The notes under the pieces are model-generated. The model did not search any database. It was not told the origin of the DNA and saw only the letters and a list, made by a program, of their open reading frames with translations. DNA of 64,000 nt from Desulfovibrio sp. (GTDB lineage: Bacteria > Desulfobacterota > Desulfovibrionia > Desulfovibrionales > Desulfovibrionaceae), in assembly GCA_024683955.1 (NCBI GenBank), contig JAIKXS010000073.1, forward strand, positions 17,427 through 81,426, in the 5' to 3' direction. Position numbers and translations under genes: made by a program. Below are positions 16,946-27,830 of this stretch, one piece after another. Position 1 is the stretch's first letter; the number at the start of each line of letters is the position of its first letter.

Positions 16946-19900
16946 ATGTCAGACGCCGTTTTTTTGCTTCCTCCCCAAGGTCAGGAGCGCCGCATTGAGC
17001 GCAGCGGACATGCCACGCTCTGCCGCTTTGTCAAAAGGACCCTTGACGCCGGCCGTACGGCCGTCTGTGTCACGACCGATGCCGAGCATGCCGCGCACAT
17101 CCGTTCCCTCCTGCCTCTTTTTTTTTCGGAACGTCCCGAAGAACAGCTGAAGCCGCTCTGGGAACAGGTCATTCTTGATTTCCCACCGGTTCTGAAAAAA
17201 AACAGCCGGGAGTCCGTGGCAAAGACCATTGCCGCTCTGTACTCCTTAACCAAACCGACTCCCCGCTGTCTTCTTGCCTCTCTTGAAAGTCTTTTGCTTT
17301 GCCATCTTCCCCTTGACTATTTCGGAACAAGGACCCTCGATTTGAGTCCAACGCAGGAGTACGCGCCGGAACTCGTGCTCGAGCAGGCAATCGATTGGGG
17401 ATATGTCCGGGTTCCTATGGTGGGCGAGGTCGGCGACATTGCCCTGCGTGGCGATATTCTCGATATTTTTCCCCCAGGCTATGCCAAACCGCTGCGTCTT
17501 GAATTTTTTGGAGACACGCTCGAGGAAATACGTCTCTTTGATGCGGAGACGCAGCGCTCAAAGCAAAATATCTCTGACGCGACCATCCTCCCCATGACAC
17601 CCTCCGGCCTCTCCGGGGCAGAGAAAGAAACCGCCGTTGCGCGGCTCGACCGCCTTCAGGCGGAAGGTCGTCTTTCAGAAAATGCCCACTACAGTCTGAA
17701 AAAGGCCCTTGATGGAGGCCCGTCACTTATATTGCCGCCCCTCCTTTTTGCAAACGCAAGTCTTTTTGAAGACTGGCTTGATCCGGGCGCGGTTTTTTTT
17801 CTCCCAAACGAAGTGGAGCTCGTGACGGAGCTTGTTCATGAACGTGAGGAGCTGAAAGCTGTTCTCGAAGACGAAAACGCGAGTTTTTTGCAGCCTGCCC
17901 AGCTCGTCTTACGGAAAACGCAGCGCCCCCAGCCCTGGCCGAAATTTTCCCGCCTTGTCTTTACTGAAGAGCTCATCGGGGCAAATATTGAAGGCGAGGT
18001 CTGGCAGGAACGGCGTATTGACTCCTTCGAGGCGCTTTTTCCTGAAAAAGAAGCCCGTGACAGACCCTGGCAGGCCCTTCTTTCAGCCCTCAAGGTATGG
18101 ACCTCAAAGTACCGTCAGGTGCTTTTGTGCTTTACCTCCCATAAGGGGCGGAACAAGTTTTTGAAACTTTGCGAGCAGGAACCCTTTTCCTTTAAGCAAG
18201 GCTACGCCGAGGGAGAAACAGGTCTCTTCGCACTTGTGGCCCCCTTTCGAAAGGGTGTTGAACTTCTTTGGGACGGAAGTCTCATTCTCGGCGAGGACAT
18301 TCTTTTCCCGCGGGCCAAGAAACCCGCAAGGCACGCTTCTTCCTTCCGGGGACTCCGTTCCTTTGACGGCATCAGGGAAGGAGATCTGCTTGTCCACAGA
18401 GATTACGGCATAGGACGCTTTGGCGGTTTGCATCTTCTGACCGTCAATTCGGTTGAAAACGACTTCTTGCTCATTGAGTACGCAGGGCGTGACAAACTCT
18501 ATGTGCCGGCTGACAATCTCTCTCTTATTCAGCGCTATAAGAGCGACGGGGCCGACCCGCCTCTGGATCGTCTTGGCGGGACCGGCTGGAAAAGCAGCCG
18601 TGACAAGGCCCGCAAGGCAATTGAGAAGATCGCTGCGGATCTCGTTGAAATGTATGCCTACAGGAAGGTTGCCAAGGGCTTTTCCTACGGGCCATTGAAC
18701 GACCTCTATCATGAGTTTGAAGCCACGTTTGACTATGAGGAGACTCCTGATCAGGCCCGTGCCATACAGGACGTCCTTGATGATATGGCGAAAGATACGC
18801 CCATGGACCGCCTCGTCTGCGGCGATGTGGGCTTCGGGAAGACAGAGGTCGCCATGCGTGCGGCCTTCCGCTGCGCCCTCGAGGGACGGCAGGTCGCCAT
18901 GCTTTGCCCGACAACTGTCCTGGCTGAACAGCATTATCAGACTTTTCGTTCGCGCCTGACCGGCTTCCCCGTGACCGTGGGCCTTCTAAGCCGTTTTGTT
19001 TCCAGAACAAAACAGAAACAGGTCCTTGATGCCGCGGCGCGGGGCTCGCTCGATATCCTTGTCGGAACCCACAGGCTCATCTCCAACGATGTGCAGTTGC
19101 CGAACCTCGGGCTTCTTATTCTTGACGAAGAGCAGCGTTTCGGGGTGCGCCATAAGGAGAAACTCAAGAGCCTGCGCAAGAACGTGGATGTCCTAACCCT
19201 TACGGCAACCCCCATTCCGAGGACCCTGCAACTTTCCATGTCGGGTATACGCGACCTCTCACTCATCGAAACCCCCCCGGAAAACCGGAAGGCCGTGACA
19301 ACGCTCACCACCGAGCGCGACGATGCCTTCTTACGCACGGTGATCGAAGAGGAACTCGCAAGAAAGGGACAGGTTTTCTGGGTCTATAACCGGGTTCAGG
19401 GCCTTGAGAAGGTTGCGGACTATGTGCGGACGCTTCTCCCGGGCGCACGTGTCGCCTCAGCCCACGGTCAGCTGAGCGAAAGCGCTCTCGAAAGCGTTAT
19501 GTACTCTTTCTGGCACGGAGAAATCGATGTGCTTGTCTGTACATCAATAGTCGAGTCGGGGCTTGATTTCCCAAATGTCAACACCATCATCATTGATCAG
19601 GCTCATATGTTCGGCCTTGGCCAGCTGTATCAGCTGCGCGGACGGGTTGGAAGAAGCGACCGCCAGGCCTACTGCTACCTCATTGTGCCCGGCGGAACCC
19701 TTCCGCCCGTTGCTGCGGAACGACTTGGTATTTTGCAAAATCTTGACTATCTCGGGGCCGGTTTCCAACTTGCCATGGAGGATTTGCGCCTGCGTGGAGC
19801 AGGGAACATCCTTGGCGAAGTGCAGTCTGGGCATATGAGCCGTATCGGCCTAGATCTCTACCTTGAAATGCTCGAGGATACGGTCGCGCGTCTTAAGGGC

Positions 19901-20377
19901 GAACCCGTCCTCCATGAGACAGACTGTGAAGTGAATCTTGGCGTCGGGGCACACATACCCGTATCCTACATGGACGACAGTCGCGACCGCATGCATTTTT
20001 ATAAGGCACTTACTTCTGCCGAAGGACATGCGGCTCGAGAGGTGATCGCCCTTGAAATGGCCGACCGTTTTGGGTCCATGCCCGTTGAAGTGCATAACTT
20101 CATTGCTGTTTTGGGCTTTAAGGAATGCCTTAGGGCGCTTCAGGTCGCCCGCGCCGATGTGTATCCGGACCGGGTAAGCCTCCACTGGGCTGACGGACAG
20201 ACGTCAGTTTCTCCCGAGTCCATTATGCGTCTTGTGACGCAGGTTGCGGGAGCAAAGGTGACGCCTCCGGCAACCCTGACGCTCCCCATGGAAACGGATC
20301 GTTCATTTGGCGAAGCTCTTTTTGATCTTGAAACGATTCTCGGTCGCCTGAACGAGAAGACCTCGCCCGTTGCCTGA
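16946..20377 (+). CDS. mfd: Transcription-repair coupling factor Mfd
   Basis: A 1143-residue DNA translocase that pushes stalled RNA polymerase off DNA and recruits UvrA. The N-terminal UvrB-like domain is followed by a CarD-type RNA-polymerase-interacting domain (REGDLLVHRDYGIGRFGG near residue 476). The RecG-like helicase core has GDVGFGKTEVAMRAAF (Walker A, near 625), LDEEQRFGVRHKEKL (near 726), TATPIPRTLQLSMSG, and QLRGRVGRSDRQAYCY near the end of the second lobe, then the C-terminal TRCF domain. Domain order and length are normal. The start ATG at 16946 is divergent from pyrR, with about 190 bp between them. Confidence 0.97.
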   Translation: MSDAVFLLPPQGQERRIERSGHATLCRFVKRTLDAGRTAVCVTTDAEHAAHIRSLLPLFFSERPEEQLKPLWEQVILDFPPVLKKNSRESVAKTIAALYSLTKPTPRCLLASLESLLLCHLPLDYFGTRTLDLSPTQEYAPELVLEQAIDWGYVRVPMVGEVGDIALRGDILDIFPPGYAKPLRLEFFGDTLEEIRLFDAETQRSKQNISDATILPMTPSGLSGAEKETAVARLDRLQAEGRLSENAHYSLKKALDGGPSLILPPLLFANASLFEDWLDPGAVFFLPNEVELVTELVHEREELKAVLEDENASFLQPAQLVLRKTQRPQPWPKFSRLVFTEELIGANIEGEVWQERRIDSFEALFPEKEARDRPWQALLSALKVWTSKYRQVLLCFTSHKGRNKFLKLCEQEPFSFKQGYAEGETGLFALVAPFRKGVELLWDGSLILGEDILFPRAKKPARHASSFRGLRSFDGIREGDLLVHRDYGIGRFGGLHLLTVNSVENDFLLIEYAGRDKLYVPADNLSLIQRYKSDGADPPLDRLGGTGWKSSRDKARKAIEKIAADLVEMYAYRKVAKGFSYGPLNDLYHEFEATFDYEETPDQARAIQDVLDDMAKDTPMDRLVCGDVGFGKTEVAMRAAFRCALEGRQVAMLCPTTVLAEQHYQTFRSRLTGFPVTVGLLSRFVSRTKQKQVLDAAARGSLDILVGTHRLISNDVQLPNLGLLILDEEQRFGVRHKEKLKSLRKNVDVLTLTATPIPRTLQLSMSGIRDLSLIETPPENRKAVTTLTTERDDAFLRTVIEEELARKGQVFWVYNRVQGLEKVADYVRTLLPGARVASAHGQLSESALESVMYSFWHGEIDVLVCTSIVESGLDFPNVNTIIIDQAHMFGLGQLYQLRGRVGRSDRQAYCYLIVPGGTLPPVAAERLGILQNLDYLGAGFQLAMEDLRLRGAGNILGEVQSGHMSRIGLDLYLEMLEDTVARLKGEPVLHETDCEVNLGVGAHIPVSYMDDSRDRMHFYKALTSAEGHAAREVIALEMADRFGSMPVEVHNFIAVLGFKECLRALQVARADVYPDRVSLHWADGQTSVSPESIMRLVTQVAGAKVTPPATLTLPMETDRSFGEALFDLETILGRLNEKTSPVA

Positions 20378-21621
20378 TTTGCGATGGCCCTGCATGCCTT
20401 TTTATCTGCCCTTTTTGCTGTTTTTCAGAAAAAGGCTGCACCAATGACGGTGTATTTTTGTGGGACGAGGTGTTGGCATCAGCTTTTCAGAGAAAAGGGC
20501 GTGCCATGCTAACCCTGAGACAGCGCAGGACGGCAAAACAGGGAGCTTTCCGATTCGCCGTTGAAGCGGCTTGAAGGATGGTATGGCGTGATTGATTTGT
20601 GGATGTCCTGCCGGCAGCAACCTTCATTACAGGGCAGGCTTGGCGCGGAACGATACCGAACTGCAGAATGATTTTTGTTTTGTGCATCTCCCGGATAAAG
20701 GGATCGTTTGCCTGCCTTCCCTGCAAGCAAACGAAAAAGCATGAATCGAAATTTTTTCCGTCGGCAGTATATACATTCTCAAGGAGAGAGACTGCCGGCC
20801 CGCCTCCCTTTAAAATCTTGATATCCCCCTCCTAACGTCGGTTGATTCTTATCTGTAGAATTCCTCCCGGACAGCACTACAGGGGTGGCCTGCTTCAACT
20901 CGGACCTCTCCACTGACAGTCACGTATCATAACCAGTTCCCTCTCGTCTTTCCTGAATCGTTTTTGGGGTGGGGCAGGGATAGTAGGTCTGTTATGGTAT
21001 TTTACCCAACTCACGAGCTGCAGGGGGGGGCAGAAGCTCAGCGGCTCTCTGAGGGGAAATAACGCAGCGGAAAAAGTCGTGTAGACGGGCGCGCGGATTG
21101 AAGCATGAAAACGATGATGGCGGGCATGTCCCCGACTCTTCGCTTCCCTTGTGAAGATACAAGCGCAAGATGCCGCCCGGGAGAATTTTTTCGGGTGCTG
21201 CAGGGATGTTTTGCCGAATTACTGCCGAACAGCCTTCCGAAGGCGACATAAGGCGAAGGAATGCAAAGTAATAGAGAGAGCAGGCTAAAGAATGGAACAT
21301 TCTGTGTAGGATGCGGGGTGGCCGCTACAGATCGCCTTTTTTTCCCCCGCAAAAATATTCGAAACTCCGTTTTTTTCCGCTTATTCTTCATTTTTTCGGA
21401 AGAAGACAGAATTTTAGACTAGCCTTTTCCTCGTTTTTTTCTATAATTACCAAACGGGGCCGTACCTTTTTTTATGGCGATCATCAATACCGTTGCCGTC
21501 AGGGGGGATACCCCGGTTTCCCGTAAAACGAATACGTAGGGCCGATCCCCGGACTGAGCTGTATCCAGGCCTGACGTGGGTCGTTTTTCCCTTCAGTCCT
21601 TTAGACAATGGATGTCAACCA
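20378..21621. other. Large gene-poor region
   Basis: More than 1.2 kb without a supported gene. Short frames on both strands are low in structure and lack ribosome-binding sites. A weak 8-bp hairpin (GCCTTTTT/AAAAAGGC, 20396-20436) may end the mfd transcript. A stretch starting near 20816 resembles the first 30 bases of the repeats at 12626 and 58492 but diverges after that. Much of the region looks like decayed DNA. Confidence 0.35.
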
Positions 21622-22545
21622 ATGTCCAGACTCTGTTCCCTGCTTTTGTTGCTTGTGCTTACAGCGCTTCCCCTCACTTCCCACGCTGTTCAGCTTGGAA
21701 AAATAGCGGCGGTGGTTAACGGAAAGGTTATAACCATGTATGACCTGCAGCGTGCGGCCGTGCCCGAACTCGCTCAGGCGCGTGCCAAGGACTCCAAAAC
21801 CATTGACCGTATCATGCGTCGCGTGCTGGACAATATGATCCTCGATATCCTTGTGGCGCAGGAGGCGAAGCGCCTAAAGATAACTATCTCAAAAAGCGAA
21901 GTGGACGACCGTATTGCCGAGATCATGAAGCAGAACAGACTCACGAAGGCACAGTTCGAAGCCCAGCTCGCAAAGGATGGCATGAGTGTCAAGGAACTGC
22001 GTTCGAGGATTGAGCGGCAGCTGCTTAACCAGCGTGTTCTGGGTGTTGAGGTGGGCCGTCGCACGGTTGTGCTGCCGGAAGAGGTCAAGGCCTACTACGA
22101 GGAGCACAAGGACACTCTTTATGACAGAAAGGGCCTGCATATGGGGGTCCTGATCTATCATCCGAAGGCTCCCGCCGAAACGGTAGCGGGACAGCTTGCC
22201 CGGGGCGAGATATCCTTTGCGAGCGCCTGCGCCAAGTATTCCGTTTTGCCGAACAGAGACAAGGGCGGCGATACAGGGCCCGTAGAATGGGACAAACTCA
22301 ATCAGGAGTGGGGAGAGCGTCTCTCAAAGATGAAGCCCGGCACGGTTTCAAATATTTTCATGAACAAGGGATTTAAAACCCAGGTGTATCTCTTCAGACC
22401 GGAGGGGGGACCGTACAAGATTATGACCCTGAAAGAGGCGACGCCCATGATTACGGGGATCTTACGTCAGCCGAAGAGTAAAGACCGGTTTGATGAATAC
22501 GCGGCCCAGTTGAAGAAAAAAGCCGTAATTGATATACGCCTTTAG
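21622..22545 (+). CDS. Periplasmic SurA-like peptidyl-prolyl cis-trans isomerase
   Basis: A 307-residue exported protein that probably chaperones outer-membrane or periplasmic proteins. The signal peptide is MSRLCSLLLLLVLTALPLTSHA. A SurA N-terminal domain follows (IAAVVNGKVITMYDLQRA, near 26-44, then long charged helices). A single parvulin (PPIC) domain lies near 170-270, with HMGVLIYHPKAP, SFASACAKYSVLPNRDKGGDTGPVEW and SKMKPGTVSNIF. E. coli SurA has two parvulin domains; this shorter form is common in deltaproteobacteria. I chose the ATG at 21622 because it begins the signal peptide. It is followed by a strong terminator, so it is separate from the rodZ-like gene. Confidence 0.87.
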   Translation: MSRLCSLLLLLVLTALPLTSHAVQLGKIAAVVNGKVITMYDLQRAAVPELAQARAKDSKTIDRIMRRVLDNMILDILVAQEAKRLKITISKSEVDDRIAEIMKQNRLTKAQFEAQLAKDGMSVKELRSRIERQLLNQRVLGVEVGRRTVVLPEEVKAYYEEHKDTLYDRKGLHMGVLIYHPKAPAETVAGQLARGEISFASACAKYSVLPNRDKGGDTGPVEWDKLNQEWGERLSKMKPGTVSNIFMNKGFKTQVYLFRPEGGPYKIMTLKEATPMITGILRQPKSKDRFDEYAAQLKKKAVIDIRL

Positions 22546-22571
22546 TCGTTGCCGTCAGTTCCGATATTTTT

Positions 22572-22617
22572 TGAAAGAGCGCTTCATCTTTCCGGATGCG
22601 CTCTTTCAGCCTTTTTT
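22572..22617 (+). terminator. Intrinsic terminator after the SurA-like gene
   Basis: Perfect 11-bp arms TGAAAGAGCGC (22572-22582) and GCGCTCTTTCA (22598-22608) are followed by GCCTTTTTT. It lies 27 bp past the stop. Confidence 0.88.
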
Positions 22618-22739
22618 GAACGAATCCCCTTAGGTCTGCGCCAAAGCGGGCCTTATATTTTTTGCTGATTTTAACCCTAATTTTGACCATATAAGGAGGC
22701 GGCGTCGTCACCGCTACGCGGGTCGAACGCTGAGAGTGC

Positions 22740-23621
22740 ATGTCTATAGAAGAGTTTGGAGCCCGTTTACGGGAAGAGCGTGAAAACAGGGGGCTGTCCC
22801 TGGAGGATGTGGCAAACAGTCTTAAGATCAGTGTCAGAATGCTCCGGGCCCTGGAGGATGGCGACAGAGAGAAATTTCCCCATGTGGCCTACGCAAAGGG
22901 TTTTATTCGCTCCTACGCCACCTTTCTCGGTATTTCGCCGGACGAAACAAGCCAAGCACTGGCAAGTTTTGTCCCGGCTCAGCCGCAGGTTGCCATTGTC
23001 CCTGCCACAGAGTTTACCCCGGAAGGAAAAAGTCAGGGGGGCTTTCTTCTGCTGGGAACCGTTCTCCTTTTGGCTCTTCTTGGCGGAGGTGCCTATTATT
23101 TCTATTTGAACGGGACCTTTGACGATGCTGCCGAATGGGTTCAGAAGAAAATTGAGAGCTTCTCCCAGAAAAATGATGACGCCGAGAAACGGAAGCATAC
23201 GCCCTTAAGTGCGAGCCGGAACGATACGCCTCCTCCCATGAAGGAGGAGGTAAAACCCGAACCGCACAACGATCCCCTGAGAGCGTCGGGAAATTGGCCG
23301 GCAACGGAGGCATCGACTCCTGCCCCCTCGACAGAGGCCCCTGCTGTCCAGGAACAGAAGGCTGAGCCGACAGGTGTGCAGCAGGTGGTCATTACGGCCA
23401 CGGACGCCTGCTGGATTCATTCAACGGCCGACGGCACAGAGACCCGTCAGTTTTCGCTGCGGAAAGGGGACACCTTTGCCCTCACCTTCCGGGAAAAGCT
23501 TGAGGTTAAGCTCGGCAATGCCGGCGGCGTGCTTTTCCGTTATAATGGAGAGGAACTTCCGCCGTTTGGGAAGGCCGGACAGGTTAAAACCGTGATCTTT
23601 CCCTCCGGGGAGGTGCTGTGA
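22740..23621 (+). CDS. RodZ-like helix-turn-helix membrane protein
   Basis: A 293-residue bitopic protein. The N-terminal Xre-type helix-turn-helix (residues about 4-70: FGARLREERENRGLSLEDVANSLKIS, then MLRALEDGDREKFPHVAYAKGFIRSYA) is characteristic of RodZ. RodZ anchors the MreB cytoskeleton to the membrane. One membrane helix lies near 100-123, followed by a Pro/Glu/Ala-rich linker and a C-terminal DUF4115 domain (ACWIHSTADGTETRQFSLRKGD, then GNAGGVLFRYNGEELPPFGKAG). The stop overlaps the recO start, so the genes are translationally coupled. RodZ function is inferred from architecture. Confidence 0.85.
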   Translation: MSIEEFGARLREERENRGLSLEDVANSLKISVRMLRALEDGDREKFPHVAYAKGFIRSYATFLGISPDETSQALASFVPAQPQVAIVPATEFTPEGKSQGGFLLLGTVLLLALLGGGAYYFYLNGTFDDAAEWVQKKIESFSQKNDDAEKRKHTPLSASRNDTPPPMKEEVKPEPHNDPLRASGNWPATEASTPAPSTEAPAVQEQKAEPTGVQQVVITATDACWIHSTADGTETRQFSLRKGDTFALTFREKLEVKLGNAGGVLFRYNGEELPPFGKAGQVKTVIFPSGEVL

Positions 23622-24379
23622 GGGAATGGACCGATGTCGCGTTTGTGTTGCGCACCGGTCATTTCCGAGAAATAGACGTCTGGCTCAGGCTTCTTGTACC
23701 GGGACGGGGGCTTGTCAGCTGCTTTGCCTTTGGCGGGGCCAAAAGCAGGCGCAGGTTTTGTGGTTGCCTTGAAGTCCTCACCACCATATCAGGGCGTTTT
23801 GTCGAACGCAGACAGGAGTTCTGCACGCTTGAGGAAGCGGTGCGGCTCGACGGACCCGTGGCTCTGAGGGCAAACGTCGGACGTATGGGGCTTGCCGCCA
23901 ACTGCATTCATTTTGTTGAGGCTGTTGGGGGAGATCCGGAAAGCAGTCATGTCCTCTTCGCCCTGCTTGAGGATCTGCGCGGAACGCTGGAGAAGAGGAG
24001 TGTGCTTTCAAATGCACTGCCTCTTTTTTTCCGTCTTCACGTGGCGCGGACCCTGGGACTTGCACCGGATTTTTCGCGCTGCGCGATCTGCGGGGCGCCA
24101 ATGTCCCGGGAACTCGCGTTTTTTCAGCTTGATGAAGGTCTTCTTTTCTGCTCCCGCTGCCTCGGAAAGGAACGCCATGAGAGAAATTATCAACTTCTGC
24201 TAAGCCCCCGGGAGCGTGCGCTTCTCACGGAGATTGAACTGAAGCTTCCCCATGACTGGAATGACTCAGACTGTTCTTCCGAGGAACGGCGGCGTGTGAT
24301 CAAGGCCATAGACGGGTTTATTTTTTATCATATGGGCATTGTCTGGGAAAACGGAACCTTCCGCAAGAGCAGGCCCTGA
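23618..24379 (+). CDS. recO: DNA repair protein RecO
   Basis: A 253-residue recombination mediator that helps load RecA onto SSB-coated single-stranded DNA with RecR. It begins at a GTG that overlaps the preceding stop (GTGA). The N-terminal OB-fold is seen in DVAFVLRTGHFREIDVWLRLL and GRGLVSCFAFGGAKS, and the central helical part carries a four-Cys zinc site, CAICG near residue 152 and CSRC near 178. Length and architecture are normal. It sits between the rodZ-like gene and glyQ. Confidence 0.9.
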   Translation: MREWTDVAFVLRTGHFREIDVWLRLLVPGRGLVSCFAFGGAKSRRRFCGCLEVLTTISGRFVERRQEFCTLEEAVRLDGPVALRANVGRMGLAANCIHFVEAVGGDPESSHVLFALLEDLRGTLEKRSVLSNALPLFFRLHVARTLGLAPDFSRCAICGAPMSRELAFFQLDEGLLFCSRCLGKERHERNYQLLLSPRERALLTEIELKLPHDWNDSDCSSEERRRVIKAIDGFIFYHMGIVWENGTFRKSRP

Positions 24380-24424
24380 GTTACGATACCCGCGCGTTAG
24401 CGTATGCGGGAGAAAGGACTGTAC

Positions 24425-25309
24425 ATGTATTTTCAGGATATTATTCTTACCCTTGAGCACTACTGGGCCAGTCAGGGGTGCGTTATCGAGGAACCTTCCG
24501 GGGTTGAATGCGGTGCTGGTACGTTTAATCCGAGTACCTTTCTGCGTGTCCTTGGTCCCGAACCCTGGCGTGTTGCCTATGTGGAACCATGCAGGCGACC
24601 GACTGACGGCCGCTACGGAGAGAACCCGAATCGTCTGCAGCGCTATTTTCAGTTTCAAGTTATTTTGAAGCCCTCACCCGAAAACGTTCAGGACCTTTAT
24701 CTTCAGAGCCTTGAGGCCCTCGGTCTTTCCACAAAGGAGCATGATATGCGCTTTGTCGAAGATGACTGGGAATCCCCGACTCTCGGGGCATGGGGTCTTG
24801 GCTGGGAAGTGTGGCTGAACGGCATGGAGGTGAGCCAGTTCACCTATTTTCAGCAGGTGGGGGGGATCGATTGTCATCCGGTGAGCGTTGAGCTGACCTA
24901 CGGTCTCGAACGTCTGACCATGTATCTGCAGGGCGTTGAGAGTGTTTATGATCTTGCCTGGAACAAGCACGTGACCTACGGTGACATTTACCATCAGAAT
25001 GAAGTGGAGCAGAGCCGGTACAATTTTGAGGCCTCGGACGCGGACATGCTTCTTGCAAATTTCAATGCGTTTGAGAAGGAAAGTCAGCGCCTCTGTGCGG
25101 AGAATCTTCCGTGGCCAGCCTATGACTACTGTTTAAAGTGCTCCCATACCTTCAATCTTCTTGACGCGCGCGGTGCCATATCCATTACGGAACGGACGGG
25201 CTATATCGGGCGTGTCCGGGCACTTGCCGCATCCGTTGCAGCCCTCTATACAAAACAGCGTGAAGAGCAGGGTTATCCCCTGCTGAAAAAGCAGGAGGAG
25301 CGGGCATGA
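24425..25309 (+). CDS. glyQ: Glycyl-tRNA synthetase alpha subunit
   Basis: A 294-residue catalytic subunit of the tetrameric alpha2beta2 glycyl-tRNA synthetase, which forms glycyl-adenylate. The opening [19 protein letters not shown] and the following [26 protein letters not shown] are diagnostic, as are [19 protein letters not shown] and [20 protein letters not shown] take the ATG at 24425, with AAGGA upstream, rather than an ATG seven codons earlier, because family members start with MYFQ or similar. The stop overlaps the glyS start (ATGA). Confidence 0.97.
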   Translation: MYFQDIILTLEHYWASQGCVIEEPSGVECGAGTFNPSTFLRVLGPEPWRVAYVEPCRRPTDGRYGENPNRLQRYFQFQVILKPSPENVQDLYLQSLEALGLSTKEHDMRFVEDDWESPTLGAWGLGWEVWLNGMEVSQFTYFQQVGGIDCHPVSVELTYGLERLTMYLQGVESVYDLAWNKHVTYGDIYHQNEVEQSRYNFEASDADMLLANFNAFEKESQRLCAENLPWPAYDYCLKCSHTFNLLDARGAISITERTGYIGRVRALAASVAALYTKQREEQGYPLLKKQEERA

Positions 25310-27384
25310 GCACGTTTATCCTTGAAGTCGGGAGCGAAGAGCTGCCTTCCCGTTTTCTTCCGGTTGAACAGCGTTTTTTGAAGGAGCGTTTTGAGGCGAC
25401 CCTTCGTGAGGCCCATCTGCAGTTTGGCGAAGTGTGCGTGTATGTGACGCCACGCAGAGCCTGCGTCGAGATCACCGAACTTGCTTCTGTTCAGGAGGAA
25501 CGGGAAGAGACGGTGCAGGGCCCTCCAAAACGCATTGCCTTTGACGCCGACGGAAATCCCACGAAGGCCCTTGAGGGTTTTTTGCGCACGCAGTCTCTTT
25601 CCCTTCAGGATCTGTATGAGGAAGAAACGTCGAAAGGCGTTTATCTTGCGGCAAAACGCCGTGTCGGCGGTGCTGCCGCAACGGACATTCTTGCGGCGTG
25701 TATTCCGGATATTCTGCACGGAATTCCCTTTGCCAAGCAAATGCGCTGGGGGAGTCATTCCCTTGCCTATGCGCGTCCCGTTCACTGGATAGTGGCTCTT
25801 TTCGATACGGACGTCGTGCCCTTCTCCTTTGGCCCTGTTGAAAGCGGCCGCCAAACATACGGCCACAGAATTCACGGGCCGGGTCCCTTTACTATCCCTT
25901 CGGCCGCTGACTACTTCGGCATCCTTGAAACATCCTGCCGTGTGACGCTTGACGGCACAAAGCGTCAGAGTCTCATCCGTGAGGAGGGCGAACGGCTTGC
26001 CAAAGCGGTACATGGCAGCATTCTTTGGAAGGACTCGCTTCTGACGGAGGTGGAGGGGCTTTGCGAGCATCCGGTCCCCCTTCTCGGCAGTTTTGATCCG
26101 GCCTATCTTGACGTTCCTAAGGAAGTCCTGCTCACGAGCATGGAAAGCCATCAGAAAAGTTTTGGGGTTGCCGACGAAAACGGCGCTCTTTTGCCGTATT
26201 TTTTGACGGTTCTGAATATTGCTCCCCAGGATCTTGACCTTGTGAGAAAAGGCTGGGAACGCGTACTCCATGCGCGCCTTGAAGACGCGCGCTTCTTCTG
26301 GAAGGAAGATTTGCAGTCGAGTTTTGACTCCTGGCTCTCCAAGCTTGACGCCGTGATCTTCATCGGTCCCCTCGGAAGCATGGGTGAGAAGACAAAACGT
26401 CTGGAAGCCCTTTCGGCTTGGCTTTGCGATACTCTGGGCCTTGAAGGAAGGGACGGACTCTCAAAGGCCGATTTTGCCCGTTCCGGCCGGCTTTCCAAGG
26501 CTGATCTTGTAAGCGGCATGGTTGGAGAATTCGATACGCTCCAGGGTGTCATGGGTGGTATTTACGCTGAGAAAATGGGTGAGAAGCCCCTTGTGGCGAA
26601 GGCGCTGCGCGAGCAGTACCTTCCTCAGGGACCGGACAGTCCGTTACCGGAAAGCTTTTCCGGTGCCGTGCTTGCGATTGCGGACAAGGCGGACACTCTG
26701 GCCGGCTGCTTTGGTCTCAACAAAATTCCATCTGGAACGGCAGACCCCTTTGCCCTTCGTCGTTGCGCCCTTGGCATTATCCGCATAGCCGAAGCCTTCT
26801 CCTTCTCCTGCCCAATCAGCGGGGTCATGGAGAGGGCTTTCGAACTTTACGGAGACCGGCCTTGGAAAAATGGCAGGGAAAAGGTCATTCCCCTTCTTCT
26901 GGACTTCTTCCGGGGGCGTCTTGAAAACCATCTTGTGTCAAAGGGGCACGGTGTTGTCGTGACCCAGGCCGTGCTTGCCGCGGGCTTTGATAATATTCCC
27001 GATACCGTCGCAAGAGTCGAGGCCCTTTCGCATTTCGCGGAGGGGGCCGAGTATGTGCCGTCTGTACAGGTTTTGAAGCGGATCGCCAATATCATGCAAA
27101 AAGAACGCGGAACGGAGACTTCCGTTACCGGCACTCTTTTTGAAGATCCTTCTGAAAAGGCACTTTTTGATGCGGTTGAGGGCCTCTCTTCCCTGCGTTC
27201 CTCGCAGGATTACGCGTCCGTTCTCGCCTCTCTTTCAACGCTTCGTCCCGTTGTGGACACGTTCTTTGAGAACGTTATGGTCCTTTGTGAGGATAAAAAA
27301 GTTCGGGCGAACAGGCTTGCCCTTCTTCGTTCCATTCATACCTTGTACAGCAGGGTAGCCGATTTTTCGGCCTTACAGATATGA
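25306..27384 (+). CDS. glyS: Glycyl-tRNA synthetase beta subunit
   Basis: A 692-residue subunit that binds tRNA(Gly). The N-terminus [16 protein letters not shown] and internal [52 protein letters not shown] and [10 protein letters not shown] are typical of GlyS. An HD-like region contains [28 protein letters not shown] (near 460-490), and the C-terminus ends in a DALR-type anticodon-binding domain. It overlaps glyQ by 4 nt, giving coupled, balanced translation. Confidence 0.96.
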   Translation: MSTFILEVGSEELPSRFLPVEQRFLKERFEATLREAHLQFGEVCVYVTPRRACVEITELASVQEEREETVQGPPKRIAFDADGNPTKALEGFLRTQSLSLQDLYEEETSKGVYLAAKRRVGGAAATDILAACIPDILHGIPFAKQMRWGSHSLAYARPVHWIVALFDTDVVPFSFGPVESGRQTYGHRIHGPGPFTIPSAADYFGILETSCRVTLDGTKRQSLIREEGERLAKAVHGSILWKDSLLTEVEGLCEHPVPLLGSFDPAYLDVPKEVLLTSMESHQKSFGVADENGALLPYFLTVLNIAPQDLDLVRKGWERVLHARLEDARFFWKEDLQSSFDSWLSKLDAVIFIGPLGSMGEKTKRLEALSAWLCDTLGLEGRDGLSKADFARSGRLSKADLVSGMVGEFDTLQGVMGGIYAEKMGEKPLVAKALREQYLPQGPDSPLPESFSGAVLAIADKADTLAGCFGLNKIPSGTADPFALRRCALGIIRIAEAFSFSCPISGVMERAFELYGDRPWKNGREKVIPLLLDFFRGRLENHLVSKGHGVVVTQAVLAAGFDNIPDTVARVEALSHFAEGAEYVPSVQVLKRIANIMQKERGTETSVTGTLFEDPSEKALFDAVEGLSSLRSSQDYASVLASLSTLRPVVDTFFENVMVLCEDKKVRANRLALLRSIHTLYSRVADFSALQI

Positions 27385-27405
27385 CAGAAAATTTTGCTTA
27401 TGAGC

Positions 27406-27434
27406 TTGACAGAATGTCTATCTTTGCGTACAAG
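27406..27434 (+). promoter_or_regulatory. Candidate sigma-70 promoter of rpsT
   Basis: A perfect TTGACA at 27406-27411 and TACAAG at 27429-27434 (4 of 6 to consensus) are separated by 17 bp. They lie 62 bp before the rpsT start codon. Confidence 0.55.
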
Positions 27435-27495
27435 CATTGTTCGTTGTTTTTGAGAAGTATGAACCTGTGTGGTTCTCGACATATTGGAGGATATT

Positions 27496-27768
27496 GTGGC
27501 TAATCATAAATCAGCGTTGAAACGGCATAGACAGAGCCTTATGAATCAGGCCCGCAACCGTGCCAATCGTACTCGTGTAAAGAATGCCGTCAAGGCTGTG
27601 AATGAGGCACTTCGTTCCGATGATGCCATTGATGCCCGCGCTAAACTCGTTCAGGCAACCTCCATTTTGTCAAAGGCTGCCAATAAAGGTGCCATTCACT
27701 GGAAAAAGGCTGCCCGCAAAGTATCCCGGTTGTCAAAGGCCGTGAATGCAAAGGAAAAGAATGCATAA
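27496..27768 (+). CDS. rpsT: 30S ribosomal protein S20
   Basis: A 90-residue basic protein that binds 16S rRNA early in small-subunit assembly. It begins at a GTG with GGAGG 6 nt upstream, giving the classical start (M)[13 protein letters not shown]; the frame extends 9 codons further up without a better site. [19 protein letters not shown] and the Lys/Ala-rich tail [20 protein letters not shown] are conserved. Non-ATG starts are common for S20. It is followed by a tRNA-Arg with its own promoter. Confidence 0.96.
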   Translation: MANHKSALKRHRQSLMNQARNRANRTRVKNAVKAVNEALRSDDAIDARAKLVQATSILSKAANKGAIHWKKAARKVSRLSKAVNAKEKNA

Positions 27769-27789
27769 ATTTTGTTAGAGCATTATTGC

Positions 27790-27822
27790 TTGACAAAGTT
27801 GCAAAAATGCTTTTTATATAAC
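27790..27822 (+). promoter_or_regulatory. Candidate promoter of tRNA-Arg
   Basis: A perfect TTGACA at 27790-27795 is followed by the T/A-rich TATATAAC at 27815-27822. The spacer is 19-21 bp depending on which hexamer is used. It lies directly upstream of the tRNA. Confidence 0.55.
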
Positions 27823-27830
27823 TCTTACAT

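Noticed and set aside
20816..20880. Possible third copy of the 12626/58492 repeat
   Set aside because: Only about 30 bases (TTGATATC, CTAACGTCGG) resemble the start of the repeat; the rest diverges, so chance cannot be excluded.
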